A stretch of DNA of 64,000 bases, taken from Bacillus cabrialesii (GTDB lineage: Bacteria; Bacillota; Bacilli; Bacillales; Bacillaceae). This document shows positions 33,040 through 42,267 of the stretch, one piece after another. Position numbers and translations under genes: made by a program. Position 1 is the stretch's first letter. Every line of letters starts with the position of its first letter. The notes beneath the pieces were generated by a model. The model searched no databases. It was not told where the DNA came from and saw nothing but the letters and a program-made list of their open reading frames with translations. The DNA is taken from the NCBI RefSeq assembly GCF_004124315.2, contig NZ_CP096889.1, positions 4,061,767 through 4,125,766 on the forward strand, read 5' to 3'.

Positions 33040-33916
33040 CCCCACAAATTGAATGTAACACAAGCTCCGCAAAAGCCTCGGCTGCAGGCAGCTGCCATTT
33101 TTTCTTTTTCAGTAACATATGAGAGTAAAGCGGATCAAAGGTTTCAGCATGATGGAGCATTTTCAGCTTGCCCGCCTCCACTTCTTCTTTCACTGTGATA
33201 TAAGGCAAAACAGAAAACCCAAGCCCGCTCATGACCGTTTGTTTGATCGCTTCGATACTCCACAGCTCCATTGTTTGAAAGCTGCGGATATCATGCTTCA
33301 CAAGATATGTTTCAAACATGGTCCGATAACTGCAGCCCTCTTCATTTGTGATAAAGAATCGGCTGCTGTTTTCTTGTTTGCAATCATCAAAATGATCCGG
33401 CCCATCCATACTGCCCACAAGGACAATCTTCTCCTCGGTTAACGTGTAATGAACGCATTTCTCGATATGAATTTCCGGATAGACCATTAACGCGATATCC
33501 ACCCGTCCGCTTAATAAATCCACCTGATTTTGTCCGCATGTGCCGTTGCTTAAGATAATTTTGACATGAGGATATTTCTGTGAAAATTCTCTTATGATCG
33601 GTCCGAGTCTGGAAATGGTTAACGACTCAGGGGCAGCCACTTTCAATACACCCTTAACTTCGTGAACGCTTTGCATATTTTTGATCTGCTCGTACGTTGA
33701 CAGTAAATCCTCGGCTAAAGGGATCAATTCTCTGCCCAAAGCAGTAAGCCTTACACTCCGTTTCTCATACGTGAATAATGCCCCGCCGATCTCCTGCTCA
33801 AGCGCTTGAACGTGAGTGGTGATCGTGGATTGCGTATAACCTAGCTTCGCCGCGGCTCCAGTATAACTCCCCTGCTCTACGATGGCCTGAAACGTGATAA
33901 GATGTCTGATCTCCAT
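33029..33916 (-). CDS. LysR-family regulator, divergent from a LysE exporter
   Basis: 295 residues from the ATG at 33916 (AAAAGGAGCAATCG upstream); a frame extension to 33973 lacks a site. Helix-turn-helix: HLITFQAIVEQGSYTGAAAKLGYTQSTITTHVQALE, with a C-terminal effector domain. It is divergent from the LysE-type gene at 34045 across about 130 bp and is the likely regulator. I do not recall this pair at this site in strain 168, so it may be an accessory insertion. Confidence 0.85.
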   Translation of the reverse strand: MEIRHLITFQAIVEQGSYTGAAAKLGYTQSTITTHVQALEQEIGGALFTYEKRSVRLTALGRELIPLAEDLLSTYEQIKNMQSVHEVKGVLKVAAPESLTISRLGPIIREFSQKYPHVKIILSNGTCGQNQVDLLSGRVDIALMVYPEIHIEKCVHYTLTEEKIVLVGSMDGPDHFDDCKQENSSRFFITNEEGCSYRTMFETYLVKHDIRSFQTMELWSIEAIKQTVMSGLGFSVLPYITVKEEVEAGKLKMLHHAETFDPLYSHMLLKKKKWQLPAAEAFAELVLHSICGEKE

Positions 33917-34044
33917 TCGATTGCTCCTTTTATGATCTATCGAAAAAAATGATATTGCTTTTTTATATTTCAATTTTATTTATACATATCATTATCATAC
34001 AATAAAAACTGCTCCGTACGACATTAGTAAATGAAGGTGATTTG

Positions 34045-34623
34045 ATGAGTCTAATAGCTTTTCTTTCGTATGTGCTTTTGACATCCATTACACCCGGCCC
34101 AAGCAACATCTTAATGATGAATGAAGCGCGGCGGTTTGGCTTTATAGGGTCATGGCGTTTTAATAGCGGAATTTTGGCAGGTTTTGCAGTTCTGGGGATT
34201 CTAAGCGGTGTATTTACGATAGGACTATACAAATGGATTCCGGTTGCGGAGCCATACTTCAAAATAGCGGGTGCAGTCTATCTGCTTTATTTGGCATGGC
34301 AGGTCGGTTTGTCCCAAAAAGCAAAAAAAGAATCTGAAGATGTGCATTCTTCTTTTCTATCAGGTTTTATTTTTCAAATGATCAACTTCAAAAGCATTTT
34401 GTTCTTCTTAACATTGATGAGTGCTTTTATCCTTCCATTCCAGCATTCCATGACATCGATTATTTTTTATCTCACATTAGCCATAATTCTCGGCTGGATG
34501 GCGCTGTTGTTATGGTCAGGATTTGGCTCTGTATTCAAAAAACTCTTTGAGAAACACGATAAGGCATTTCGCATCATCATGTGTTTGCTGCTTGTTTATT
34601 CTGCTGTCAGTATTTATCTCTAG
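34045..34623 (+). CDS. LysE/RhtB-family amino acid exporter
   Basis: 192 residues from the ATG at 34045 (GAAGGTGA upstream; a TTG one codon earlier is possible). The first helix carries TSITPGPSNILMMNEARRFG, the hallmark LysE/RhtB motif. About six transmembrane helices follow. Such carriers export amino acids or related metabolites. The divergent LysR gene fits a substrate-induced exporter pair like ArgP-ArgO or LysG-LysE. Confidence 0.87.
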   Translation: MSLIAFLSYVLLTSITPGPSNILMMNEARRFGFIGSWRFNSGILAGFAVLGILSGVFTIGLYKWIPVAEPYFKIAGAVYLLYLAWQVGLSQKAKKESEDVHSSFLSGFIFQMINFKSILFFLTLMSAFILPFQHSMTSIIFYLTLAIILGWMALLLWSGFGSVFKKLFEKHDKAFRIIMCLLLVYSAVSIYL

Positions 34624-34830
34624 CACGTTATAAAAAGACGTTTGGCGCAAGCAGAAAATCAAACTTTCATGTGGGCCGGTCAGGAATTCAAACCTAAAGA
34701 TACACATCAAGAAAACGAACGTCAAGGTCGAGGATAGCCCAATAAAAAGAACCGGTGCACTCGGCCCGATTCTTTCTGTTTAAGAGACACTGATTGAGAT
34801 ATCTGTGTATCTTTTAATTCATCTTTCTAG

Positions 34831-34860
34831 ACATACCAATATTCTTTGGTATGTTTTTTC
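34831..34860 (+). terminator. LysE / yybB convergent terminator
   Basis: ACATACCAA and TTGGTATGT with a short loop and T6; it separates the exporter gene from convergent yybB. The about 200 bp between the LysE stop and this hairpin hold no gene I can support. Confidence 0.8.
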
Positions 34861-34869
34861 TTACTTCCA

Positions 34870-35532
34870 TTAATCTCTGTACTTTAACACATAGTTTTTA
34901 TACAACTCTTCGTTATAAAGAATTTCTTCGCCATGTGACGAGCAAATGAGCGTTGGCTTGATTTCATCTATGATCGCACCGCTATCGATGTTCTCATTTA
35001 TATCAACACTAAATCTTCTGATAGGCGGGTGTAAATCCTCCTCACTTGTGATAAAAAGATCTCCTGTTAATAGAGTACGATCTGTTTGATGATGATACAC
35101 AACATGCCCGGGAGAATGCCCTGGTGTTAAATAGTATTGCAGAGGCAAGTGAGCAAGCGTTTGCTCCGTCAGCGGCTGGACAATATGGGCTACCCCTGTG
35201 TTCTCCACTTCATTTTTGTTCGGATAAGGCGTTTCCCCATTGATATATATAAGTTCTTTCTGGTGGGCATAAATTGGAATATCAAATCTCTCTAACCATT
35301 TTGACGCACCTCCGATATGATCGCTGTGGCCATGGGTAAGCAAAATGGCTTTTGGATTGCCGATCGCTAACGCTGCCCTAATTTGAACATCAACAAAACG
35401 TTCTATCCCTGTATCAACAATATAAACATCATCGCCATCTTTAATAAACCAAGTATGAACCGGGATATGAATAGGTTCATCAAGCTCAAATTCACATTGA
35501 AAGACATGTTCTGATAGCTGTCTCAAGTTCAT
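34870..35532 (-). CDS. yybB: YybB, metallo-beta-lactamase superfamily hydrolase
   Basis: 220 residues from the ATG at 35532 (AAAGGGAGTGG upstream). The metal motif LLTHGHSDHIGGASKW, TPGHSPGHVVYHH and LLTGDLF are complete, so it should be an active zinc hydrolase of the AHL-lactonase/glyoxalase II-like type. The substrate is not predictable. The frame continues to 35622 without a start signal. Confidence 0.88.
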   Translation of the reverse strand: MNLRQLSEHVFQCEFELDEPIHIPVHTWFIKDGDDVYIVDTGIERFVDVQIRAALAIGNPKAILLTHGHSDHIGGASKWLERFDIPIYAHQKELIYINGETPYPNKNEVENTGVAHIVQPLTEQTLAHLPLQYYLTPGHSPGHVVYHHQTDRTLLTGDLFITSEEDLHPPIRRFSVDINENIDSGAIIDEIKPTLICSSHGEEILYNEELYKNYVLKYRD

Positions 35533-35692
35533 CAAAACCACTCCCTTTGGAAATTTCTTGATATCATTACTGTAATGCAAATCAATTAAATATGTAACTA
35601 CGCACATTTTTGTAACTTGCATTGTGAGGTGATCGAACTGGGAGATTGGTCCTTTGCTGACTCATATTTGGTTTTGTAGATACTGAAGGGCA

Positions 35693-35718
35693 ATACCCCT
35701 TTACTAAGGTGTTTTTTT
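35693..35718 (+). terminator. Hairpin with T8 between yybB and yybA
   Basis: ACCCCTT / AAGGTGT arms (one mismatch) followed by eight T on the plus strand; no plus-strand gene precedes it, so the direction is uncertain. Confidence 0.4.
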
Positions 35719-35739
35719 TAAAAGGTTAAATTTTGTCCA

Positions 35740-36192
35740 TTAATAATCCCTTTTGTTCCCCTTCTTCACATACTCCCAATCACGTTCTACATTTTTCCTC
35801 ACTCTGTGAACGAGTTGAAATATAGTTTCCTTTTCCTCAGGTGTAAAGCCGGACAAAGCCACTTCCATGGAATGTTCTCCTTCTCTTCTTAACAATGGAT
35901 ACACCTTTTTCCCTTTCTCGGTCGGGAACAGTTTTTTTATTTTTTTATTTTGCTCATCCGGCTGTTTTTGAATAAATCCCTGCATTTCTAGTTTCTTTAT
36001 AGCCCGCGCGGCTGTTGTTCGGTCGACTTTGATCATTTCTGCCAATTTTTCTTGAATAATCCCCGGATTTTCGTATATACGTACAAGATAAAGATACTGC
36101 CCTCTTGTTAAGTCCAAATCTTTAAATTCAATATTGCTTATGGAATCCAACGCTCTTGCTATCATGCCGATCTCTCGCAAAATGTCATTCAT
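35740..36192 (-). CDS. yybA: YybA, MarR-family regulator
   Basis: 150 residues with the MarR winged helix: LTRGQYLYLVRIYENPGIIQEKLAEMIKVDRTTAARAIKKLEMQGFIQKQPDEQNKKIKKLFPTEKG. It is divergent from the GNAT gene at 36313, with a perfect 6-bp dyad between the genes. In strain 168 I recall paiA-paiB in this position; here they appear to be missing, so YybA now faces yyaT. Confidence 0.9.
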   Translation of the reverse strand: MNDILREIGMIARALDSISNIEFKDLDLTRGQYLYLVRIYENPGIIQEKLAEMIKVDRTTAARAIKKLEMQGFIQKQPDEQNKKIKKLFPTEKGKKVYPLLRREGEHSMEVALSGFTPEEKETIFQLVHRVRKNVERDWEYVKKGNKRDY

Positions 36193-36215
36193 TCCTAAAA
36201 CCCCTCACGTATTTT

Positions 36216-36233
36216 TTGTTGCAATTACAACAA
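36216..36233. promoter_or_regulatory. Likely YybA operator
   Basis: TTGTTGCAATTACAACAA is a perfect 6-bp inverted repeat with a 6-bp centre in the divergent yybA-yyaT spacer, typical of MarR-family operators. Confidence 0.6.
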
Positions 36234-36312
36234 AATTGTTTTAACCTTACTATTATAAGACCATATGCATGCGGCGCAGTCCAGACTAATATCAGAAAAG
36301 GATTGATCCATT

Positions 36313-36741
36313 ATGAATATAAAAAGAATAACAACTGAAACTGATTTACATGTTGCTAAGGATATTAGAAAAACGGTATTTATTGAAGAACAGCAAGTGC
36401 CTGAATCCGATGAGTTCGACCAATTCGATACGCTCAATGAACAATGCCAGCATGTCTTGGTATACCATGAAAATCTTCCTGTCGGCACAGGCCGTGTGCG
36501 CATCGTTGATCAGACAGGTAAGTTGGAAAGAATCTGCATCCTTAAACCTTACCGTAAGTACGGCTTGGGCAAAGTTATTATAAGCAGGTTAGAAAACATC
36601 ATGAAAGAAAAAGGCATTTCCGCATTTAAGCTGCATGGGCAAACACAGGCAGCAGGCTTTTATAAAAAACTGGGCTACCAGATTACCTCACAGGAATTTA
36701 TGGAAGACGGCATCCCGCACGTCTTGATGACAAAAGAATGA
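36313..36741 (+). CDS. yyaT: YyaT, GNAT acetyltransferase
   Basis: 142 residues, same family as YybD: LKPYRKYGLGKVIISRLE supplies the acetyl-CoA loop and GQTQAAGFYKKLGYQ the C-terminal strand. Long blocks are identical to YybD (GKLERICILKPYRK, DGIPHVLMTK), so one probably arose from the other. The stop overlaps the start of the next gene by 4 bp, so the two are co-translated. Confidence 0.87.
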   Translation: MNIKRITTETDLHVAKDIRKTVFIEEQQVPESDEFDQFDTLNEQCQHVLVYHENLPVGTGRVRIVDQTGKLERICILKPYRKYGLGKVIISRLENIMKEKGISAFKLHGQTQAAGFYKKLGYQITSQEFMEDGIPHVLMTKE

Positions 36742-37334
36742 TCGCTAATAAAATGAAATATATGTATTATGGATTAGGTATCCTCGTACTAAGTTTAGGC
36801 ATTACTTTAACGATACAATCAGGGCTGGGGACATCCCCCTTCGATGCCCTTTTGGTTGGCCTTTCAGAAGAAGTCGGCCTTACAGTAGGAAGCTGGGAGG
36901 TCCTTATTTCTGTGATCCTCTTACTCTGTAACTCTATATTAACGAGAAAAAAACCTATTCTGCTAGGCTTGATTACTGCATTCATCACTGGGATTGGCAT
37001 TGACCTATGGTTGTTTGTTGTAAAAAGCACGATTGATCCGAGCATGTGGTTTAGCAAACTGGCTTGTTTCGGAATTGGTTTGGTGCTCATCGGTCTTGGA
37101 ACAGCGATCTATCTTCAGACGACATTTGCATCAACACCTATCGATCATTTAACACTCATTATCCGTGATCTCTCCAAAAGAACAATCTTATTTTCAAGAA
37201 CATTGGTCTATGCTCTTTTCTTAGTATTAGCTATTATCTTTAATGGCCCTATCGGTATCGGAACCCTTTTAACAGTTTGTTTAGGAGGTATGATCCTTCA
37301 CTTTTTAATGCCTTTTGTTGAACGGTGTTTTTAA
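36738..37334 (+). CDS. yyaS: YyaS, YczE/YitT-like membrane protein
   Basis: 198 residues with five or six transmembrane helices. The opening GLGILVLSLGITLTIQSGLGTSPFDALLVGLSEE and the later GLGTAIYLQTTFASTPIDHLTLII are internal repeats characteristic of the YczE/YyaS family. YczE is needed for surfactin and bacillaene activation through an unknown mechanism; YyaS itself has no assigned role. It is coupled to yyaT by an ATGA overlap. Confidence 0.87.
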   Translation: MIANKMKYMYYGLGILVLSLGITLTIQSGLGTSPFDALLVGLSEEVGLTVGSWEVLISVILLLCNSILTRKKPILLGLITAFITGIGIDLWLFVVKSTIDPSMWFSKLACFGIGLVLIGLGTAIYLQTTFASTPIDHLTLIIRDLSKRTILFSRTLVYALFLVLAIIFNGPIGIGTLLTVCLGGMILHFLMPFVERCF

Positions 37335-37367
37335 ACATATCAATTAATTGTGTGGGATTGCTAATAA

Positions 37368-37502
37368 AAAGAAGAACACTTCCCAGCCAATACAATAAAT
37401 CGCGAAAACAAGACGGTTCTCGTCAGCGTCGGCTTTTCGACTAGCCCATTAATGCCCCAGGATAATCAACTGTGGAATAACATAAGCCATTTTAAATCGT
37501 AA
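37368..37502 (+). pseudogene. Short coding remnant downstream of yyaS
   Basis: An open frame without a start codon encodes NRENKTVLVSVGFSTSPLMP, then QDNQLWNNISHFKS and a stop. It has protein-like composition but no identifiable family. It lies where strain 168 carries several genes (yyaR to yyaO, from memory), so it may be what is left after deletion. Confidence 0.3.
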
Positions 37503-37552
37503 TACCATTTGTTCAAATAATACAGTTACCTTTTATGTCATTCATTTTCTAA

Positions 37553-37590
37553 AACCTGTAATCCGTACCCATGCGGTAGCAGGTTTTTTT
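37553..37590 (+). terminator. Terminator upstream of yyaN
   Basis: AACCTG and CAGGTT arms with inner GTACCC / GGTA pairing and T7 on the plus strand. Confidence 0.65.
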
Positions 37591-37596
37591 ATTTGC

Positions 37597-37627
37597 TTGA
37601 CTTAGAGTTAACTCTAAATTGTAAACT
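37597..37627 (+). promoter_or_regulatory. MerR-type promoter/operator of yyaN-yyaM
   Basis: TTGACT and TAAACT are separated by 19 bp, the overlong spacer typical of MerR-activated promoters. A perfect palindrome TTAGAGTTAACTCTAA (37602-37617) fills the spacer. It lies directly upstream of the MerR-family gene, so autoregulation is likely. Confidence 0.8.
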
Positions 37628-37654
37628 AACTTTAATTAAATGAGAGGGATGATG

Positions 37655-38068
37655 TTGTTGTATTCCATTAGTAAAGCTGCTGAGAAGACTAGTATTAGTT
37701 CGTATACATTAAGATATTACGAAAAGATTGGGTTGCTTCCACCACCAAAACGAAAAAACAGCGGAAGGCGTTTTTATACGGAGACTGATATTCAGTTCAT
37801 GTTATTCCTGAAAAGTTTAAAGGAAACAGGTATGTCTTTGGAGGATATTAATGAGTTTGTCAAAGACGGATGCATTTTGGAAAAAATCAGTTCGGATGTT
37901 AAATCGGCACAACTCTCCCCATCTATAAATAAACGTATTGAGATTTTAACCAAGCACTTAGAGAAAATGGAAATTAAAAAAAGGGAGCTGGAAGAAGTGA
38001 TTTCTACTACAAAAGGAAAACTGGATACATATTATTCAATTTTGAAAGAGGAAGTGGAAAACAAATGA
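37655..38068 (+). CDS. yyaN: YyaN, MerR-family regulator
   Basis: About 137 residues. The start is uncertain: TTG 37655 or TTG 37658, both following GAGAGGG, are better than the ATG at 37640, which lacks a site. The N-terminal winged helix is YSISKAAEKTSISSYTLRYYEKIGLLPPPKRKNSGRRFYTETD. A coiled-coil dimerisation helix and a variable C-terminus with few cysteines follow, which argues against a metal sensor. The stop overlaps yyaM by 4 bp, so it likely controls that exporter. Confidence 0.87.
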   Translation: MLYSISKAAEKTSISSYTLRYYEKIGLLPPPKRKNSGRRFYTETDIQFMLFLKSLKETGMSLEDINEFVKDGCILEKISSDVKSAQLSPSINKRIEILTKHLEKMEIKKRELEEVISTTKGKLDTYYSILKEEVENK

Positions 38069-38982
38069 AACATTTAAATATATACCTGATGTTACTTGGT
38101 TTCTCTATTTTCACGGGAGCTACTTTTAATCTTGCAAAATATACAGTTGGATATTTTTCTCCATCGTCTTCAGCGGCATGGCGTTTCGGTTTAGCGGCTG
38201 CAGTGATGCTTATCATTTTGATTTTTACTGAAGGTATAAACAAGAGTCAATTACGGAAAAACGCCGTTTCATACATTGTTCTTGGAATTATAGGAATCTT
38301 TGGATTTAATGCATTGTTTTTTGTTGGGTTGAAATATACATCTCCCGTTAACGGGGCATTAATAATGGGGCTGAATCCTTTATTAACAGCGATTCTCGCT
38401 CGAATGATCTTAAAGGACAAAATGACAAAAAAACAAGGGCTCGGTATATTCTTTGCTTTCATCGGTGTATTGTTAGTGATTACACAAGGTTCTATCGAAA
38501 CCATTAAAACCTTATCAATTTCAGGCGGAGACTTAATCATCTTTTCAGGTAACGTTTGTTGGGCACTTTATGGTGTACTTGGACGCCGGTTTGTAAAGGA
38601 TGGAACTCCGCTATCTACAACCACTTATACGATGGTTATCGGTGCTGTTAGTTTAATAGTAGTTTCCTTATTTACATCCAATCCTGTTTCTTTGCCGAAC
38701 ATCCCGATTGGAGTTTGGGGAGCAATTGCCTTTATGGCTTTCTTTACAAGTGTTTTGGGTTACCTATGGTGGAATCAGGGGATTAAGGAGATTGGGGCAA
38801 GTAAAACCTCTTTATTTTTCAACCTTGTTCCCGTCGTAACGATGATTATTTCATTTGCTGTTGGAACACCAATAAAGGTATTTCAAGTTATTGGGGCTGG
38901 GTTAGTTATATTAGGCGTTTTAACTGCTTCGGGGGTACTACGTATTCCTAAGTACAATACTAAAGAACAGTCAGCTGTATAA
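38065..38982 (+). CDS. yyaM: YyaM, EamA/DMT-family transporter
   Basis: 305 residues with ten transmembrane helices forming two EamA repeats (FSIFTGATFNLAKYTVGYFSPSSSAAWRFG and SGGDLIIFSGNVCWALYGVLGRRFVKDGTP). Drug/metabolite transporters of this kind usually export metabolites. It is co-translated with the MerR regulator yyaN. Confidence 0.88.
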   Translation: MKHLNIYLMLLGFSIFTGATFNLAKYTVGYFSPSSSAAWRFGLAAAVMLIILIFTEGINKSQLRKNAVSYIVLGIIGIFGFNALFFVGLKYTSPVNGALIMGLNPLLTAILARMILKDKMTKKQGLGIFFAFIGVLLVITQGSIETIKTLSISGGDLIIFSGNVCWALYGVLGRRFVKDGTPLSTTTYTMVIGAVSLIVVSLFTSNPVSLPNIPIGVWGAIAFMAFFTSVLGYLWWNQGIKEIGASKTSLFFNLVPVVTMIISFAVGTPIKVFQVIGAGLVILGVLTASGVLRIPKYNTKEQSAV

Positions 38983-39053
38983 AATAACAGGGATTATTTT
39001 TGAGAAAACGTGTTAAGTTAAATATAAACTAATTATAGAAAGAAGGTGATCCC

Positions 39054-41144
39054 ATGCCAAACAAAAGTAAACCCAATAGATTAATCGCTGAGAAGTCTCC
39101 TTATTTACTTCAACATGCTCACAACCCTGTGGACTGGTTCCCTTGGGGAGAAGAAGCATTTGAAAAAGCGAAACGCGAAAACAAGCCTGTTCTCGTATCT
39201 ATTGGGTATAGCTAACGATGGCTAATCTAAAGAACATGCCATTGGTGCCATGTCATGGCCCACGAAAGCTTCGAAGACGAAGAAATCGCGCGTCTTCTCA
39301 ATGAACGGTTTGTAGCCATTAAAGTCGACCGGGAAGAGCGGCCGGATGTGGATTCTGTTTATATGAGAATTTGCCAGCTGATGACCGGGCAGGGCGGCTG
39401 GCCGCTGAATGTGTTTATTACGCCTGACCAGAAGCCGTTTTATGCGGGTACATATTTTCCAAAGACAAGTAAATTCAATCGTCCCGGCTTTATTGATGTG
39501 CTTGAGCATCTGTCTGAGACATTTGCGAACGACCGCGAGCATGTTGAGGATATTGCGGAGAACGCCGCTAAACATTTGCAGAGCAAAACAGCGGCAAAAT
39601 CAGGCGAAGGCCTTAGCGAGTCAGCGATTCACCGGACATTTCAGCAGCTTGCCAACGGGTTTGATACGATCTACGGCGGCTTCGGACAAGCGCCGAAATT
39701 TCCGATGCCTCATATGCTGATGTATTTGCTTCGTTATTACCACAATACAGGGCAGGAGAATGCTTTATACAACGTGACGAAAACACTGGACAGCATGGCG
39801 AATGGCGGCATTTACGATCACATCGGCTATGGGTTCGCCCGCTATTCAACCGATGACGAGTGGCTCGTTCCCCACTTTGAAAAAATGCTGTACGACAATG
39901 CGCTGCTGCTGACTGCTTATACAGAAGCCTATCAGGTCACGCAAAACAGCCGCTATAAAGAGATTTGTGAGCAGATCATTACGTTCGTTCAGCGGGAAAT
40001 GACCCATGAAGACGGAAGCTTTTTCTCCGCTTTAGACGCGGACACAGAAGGAGAAGAAGGAAAGTACTACGTTTGGTCAAAAGAAGAGATTCTGAACACA
40101 CTCGGAGACGATCTCGGAACGCTGTATGGCCAAGTGTATGACATCACTGAAAAAGGGAATTTTGAAGGCAAGAATATTCCGAATCTGATTCACACAAAGC
40201 GGGAACAACTCAAAGCTGATGCCGGCTTAACTGAAGAAGAGCTCCGCCTCAAGCTGGAGGAAGCAAGACAGCGGCTCTTGAAGACACGAGAAGAAAGAAC
40301 CTATCCGCATGTCGATGATAAGGTGCTGACGTCATGGAACGCGCTGATGATCGCGGGTCTCGCCAAAGCGGCAAAGGTATACGAGGAACCGAAATATCTC
40401 AGCTTAGCAAAAGACGCTATCACATTTATTGAAAACCATTTAATCATCGATGGCCGTGTGATGGTCCGGTATCGAGACGGCGAAGTGAAAAACAAAGGCT
40501 TTATCGACGATTACGCTTTTCTCTTATGGGCTTATCTCGATCTCTATGAAGCTTCGTTTGATCTTTCTTATTTAGAAAAAGCGAAGAAGCTGACACACGA
40601 TATGATCAGCTTATTTTGGGACGAGGAGCATGGCGGATTCTATTTCACCGGACACGATGCAGAAGCCTTAATCGTCCGGGAAAAAGAAGTATACGACGGC
40701 GCCGTGCCTTCCGGAAACAGCGTGGCAGCTGTGCAGCTTCTCCGTCTCGGACAGATTACAGGCAACCTATCACTGATCGAAAAAGCGGAAACGATGTTCT
40801 CCGTGTTCAAGCCGGACATCGACGCGTATCCAAGCGGCCATGCTTTCTTTATGCAAAGCGTGTTAAAGCATGTGATGCCTAAAAAGGAAATCGTTATTTT
40901 TGGCAGCGCAGACGATCCAGCCAGAAAACAAATCATAGCTGCGCTTCAAAAAGCCTTTAAGCCCAACGACTCCATTTTGGTGGCAGAGCATCCTGATCAA
41001 TGCAAAGACATTGCGCCATTCGCGGCAGACTACCGCATCATAGACGGCAAAACAACCGTGTATATTTGCGAAAACTTCGCCTGCCAGCAGCCGACAACAA
41101 ATATCGAAGAAGCCATCCAAACGTTAATAAGCAGCAGGGATTAA
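39054..41144 (+). pseudogene. yyaL: yyaL (DUF255 thioredoxin-domain protein) broken by in-frame stop insertion
   Basis: AAGAAGGTGAT precedes an ATG at 39054; the first 53 codons (MPNKSKPNRLIAEKSPYLLQ to LVSIGYS) end at TAA 39213-39215. After a 21-bp block (39213-39233), with a second TAA at 39228, the same frame resumes with TCHWCHVMAHESFEDEE and runs intact to 41144. The family (YyaL/spermatogenesis-associated 20 type) has an N-terminal thioredoxin-like domain with the CHWC motif and a C-terminal six-hairpin glycosidase-like domain. The 629-residue frame from ATG 39255 would lack the CHWC residues, so a re-initiated product would be missing the thioredoxin site. Function of the intact protein is unknown. 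Confidence 0.88.
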
Positions 41145-42040
41145 GACCCTTGCTGCTTACTTTGTGATTTCTTGTGGTACCATAAAGCAATTCCCGCAAA
41201 AACAAGATTGACCGCTATTGTAAACAAAGCCTCCCACATCGTGTTCCCCCGCGTAACCGTAAATAAAGAGGGAATCCCTCCATACACACTGTTTTTTTCT
41301 GTGATAAACATACACAAAAACATATTATTCGCGGCGTGGGCGCCAAGAGATATTTCAATACTGCCTGTTTTAATCGTGTAATACGTCCACACAAAACCAA
41401 ATGTTAAATACTCAATTCCTGCCCAGACAGCGCCATTGTTCATTTCTGGATTAGCAAAATGCAATACGCCAAACAAGCCACCGACAATCAATGTCAAAAT
41501 AAGAGGGTTTTTTGTCACTCTCCCGAAAGCTTGAAGCAAAAATCCTCTGAAAAACAGTTCTTCCGCCGATGTTTGAATCGGAACCAAAATGACGGCCGCC
41601 GCTAACAGCCATATAAACCGTGAAGCATCAACATCTTGCATTGAATAGCTGTCAGGGTGAATCGCAAAATCAATCAATTGTACGGCGATCATCAGCAGGA
41701 AATAAGCAATAAAGCCAAAGAAAATTCTCCGCCAATTGATCTTTGCATTCGGCGTAATGACCGTTCGAAAAGGCCGCTTTAGAATAAAGCGCACAGCCAG
41801 CCATACTCCCGGAATCGCAAATAAATAAATGACATGAGACAAATAAAGATCGACCAGAGGATCACTCAGTACAGCTTCATCCAAATCGAACGTGATATCG
41901 GGATTCACAATAACCGTAAACAGTATAGCGAAAAGGTAAGCAATATTCCCGAATACATATAAACCTACCATCACCAAAAAGGCGAAAAAATATCTCCACA
42001 ACGTATTGTTTCCTTCTATAGGACGGATAAATGAATTCAT
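41141..42040 (-). CDS. yyaK: YyaK, CAAX prenyl-protease-like (CPBP) membrane protein
   Basis: 299 residues from the ATG at 42040 with a GAAAGGAAGAG site somewhat far upstream; a TTG at 42064 is the alternative. About eight transmembrane helices. The CPBP/Abi motifs are SAEELFFRGFLLQAF, FGVLHFANPEMNN and GAHAANNM. Such proteins are putative intramembrane metalloproteases. It overlaps the yyaL end by 4 bp in convergent orientation. Confidence 0.9.
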   Translation of the reverse strand: MNSFIRPIEGNNTLWRYFFAFLVMVGLYVFGNIAYLFAILFTVIVNPDITFDLDEAVLSDPLVDLYLSHVIYLFAIPGVWLAVRFILKRPFRTVITPNAKINWRRIFFGFIAYFLLMIAVQLIDFAIHPDSYSMQDVDASRFIWLLAAAVILVPIQTSAEELFFRGFLLQAFGRVTKNPLILTLIVGGLFGVLHFANPEMNNGAVWAGIEYLTFGFVWTYYTIKTGSIEISLGAHAANNMFLCMFITEKNSVYGGIPSLFTVTRGNTMWEALFTIAVNLVFAGIALWYHKKSQSKQQGS

Positions 42041-42267
42041 TTCTTCTATGTCTCTTCCTTTCAATGAGAATATTACTATATATTTGCATAAATTGGTCTA
42101 TGAATCTACTGTTTTGGAAATCTTTTAAGCGAAATGAAAATATAAAGTGTGAATTTAGTTCTTCCATCTAGTGATTTGAACTCTGTCGCCAATGAATCAA
42201 GATACTTATAATATTTCCAAGAGAGAAGTTTTCAGTCTTTTCTTACTACTCAATAGGGGGGTTTTAT

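Noticed and set aside
39213..39233. Programmed stop read-through or recoding in yyaL
   Set aside because: Two TAA codons in 21 bp with no recoding signal make read-through very unlikely.
39255..41144. yyaL taken as a complete 629-residue gene
   Set aside because: The first 53 codons and the CHWC motif lie upstream in the same frame, so this is the downstream part of a broken gene.
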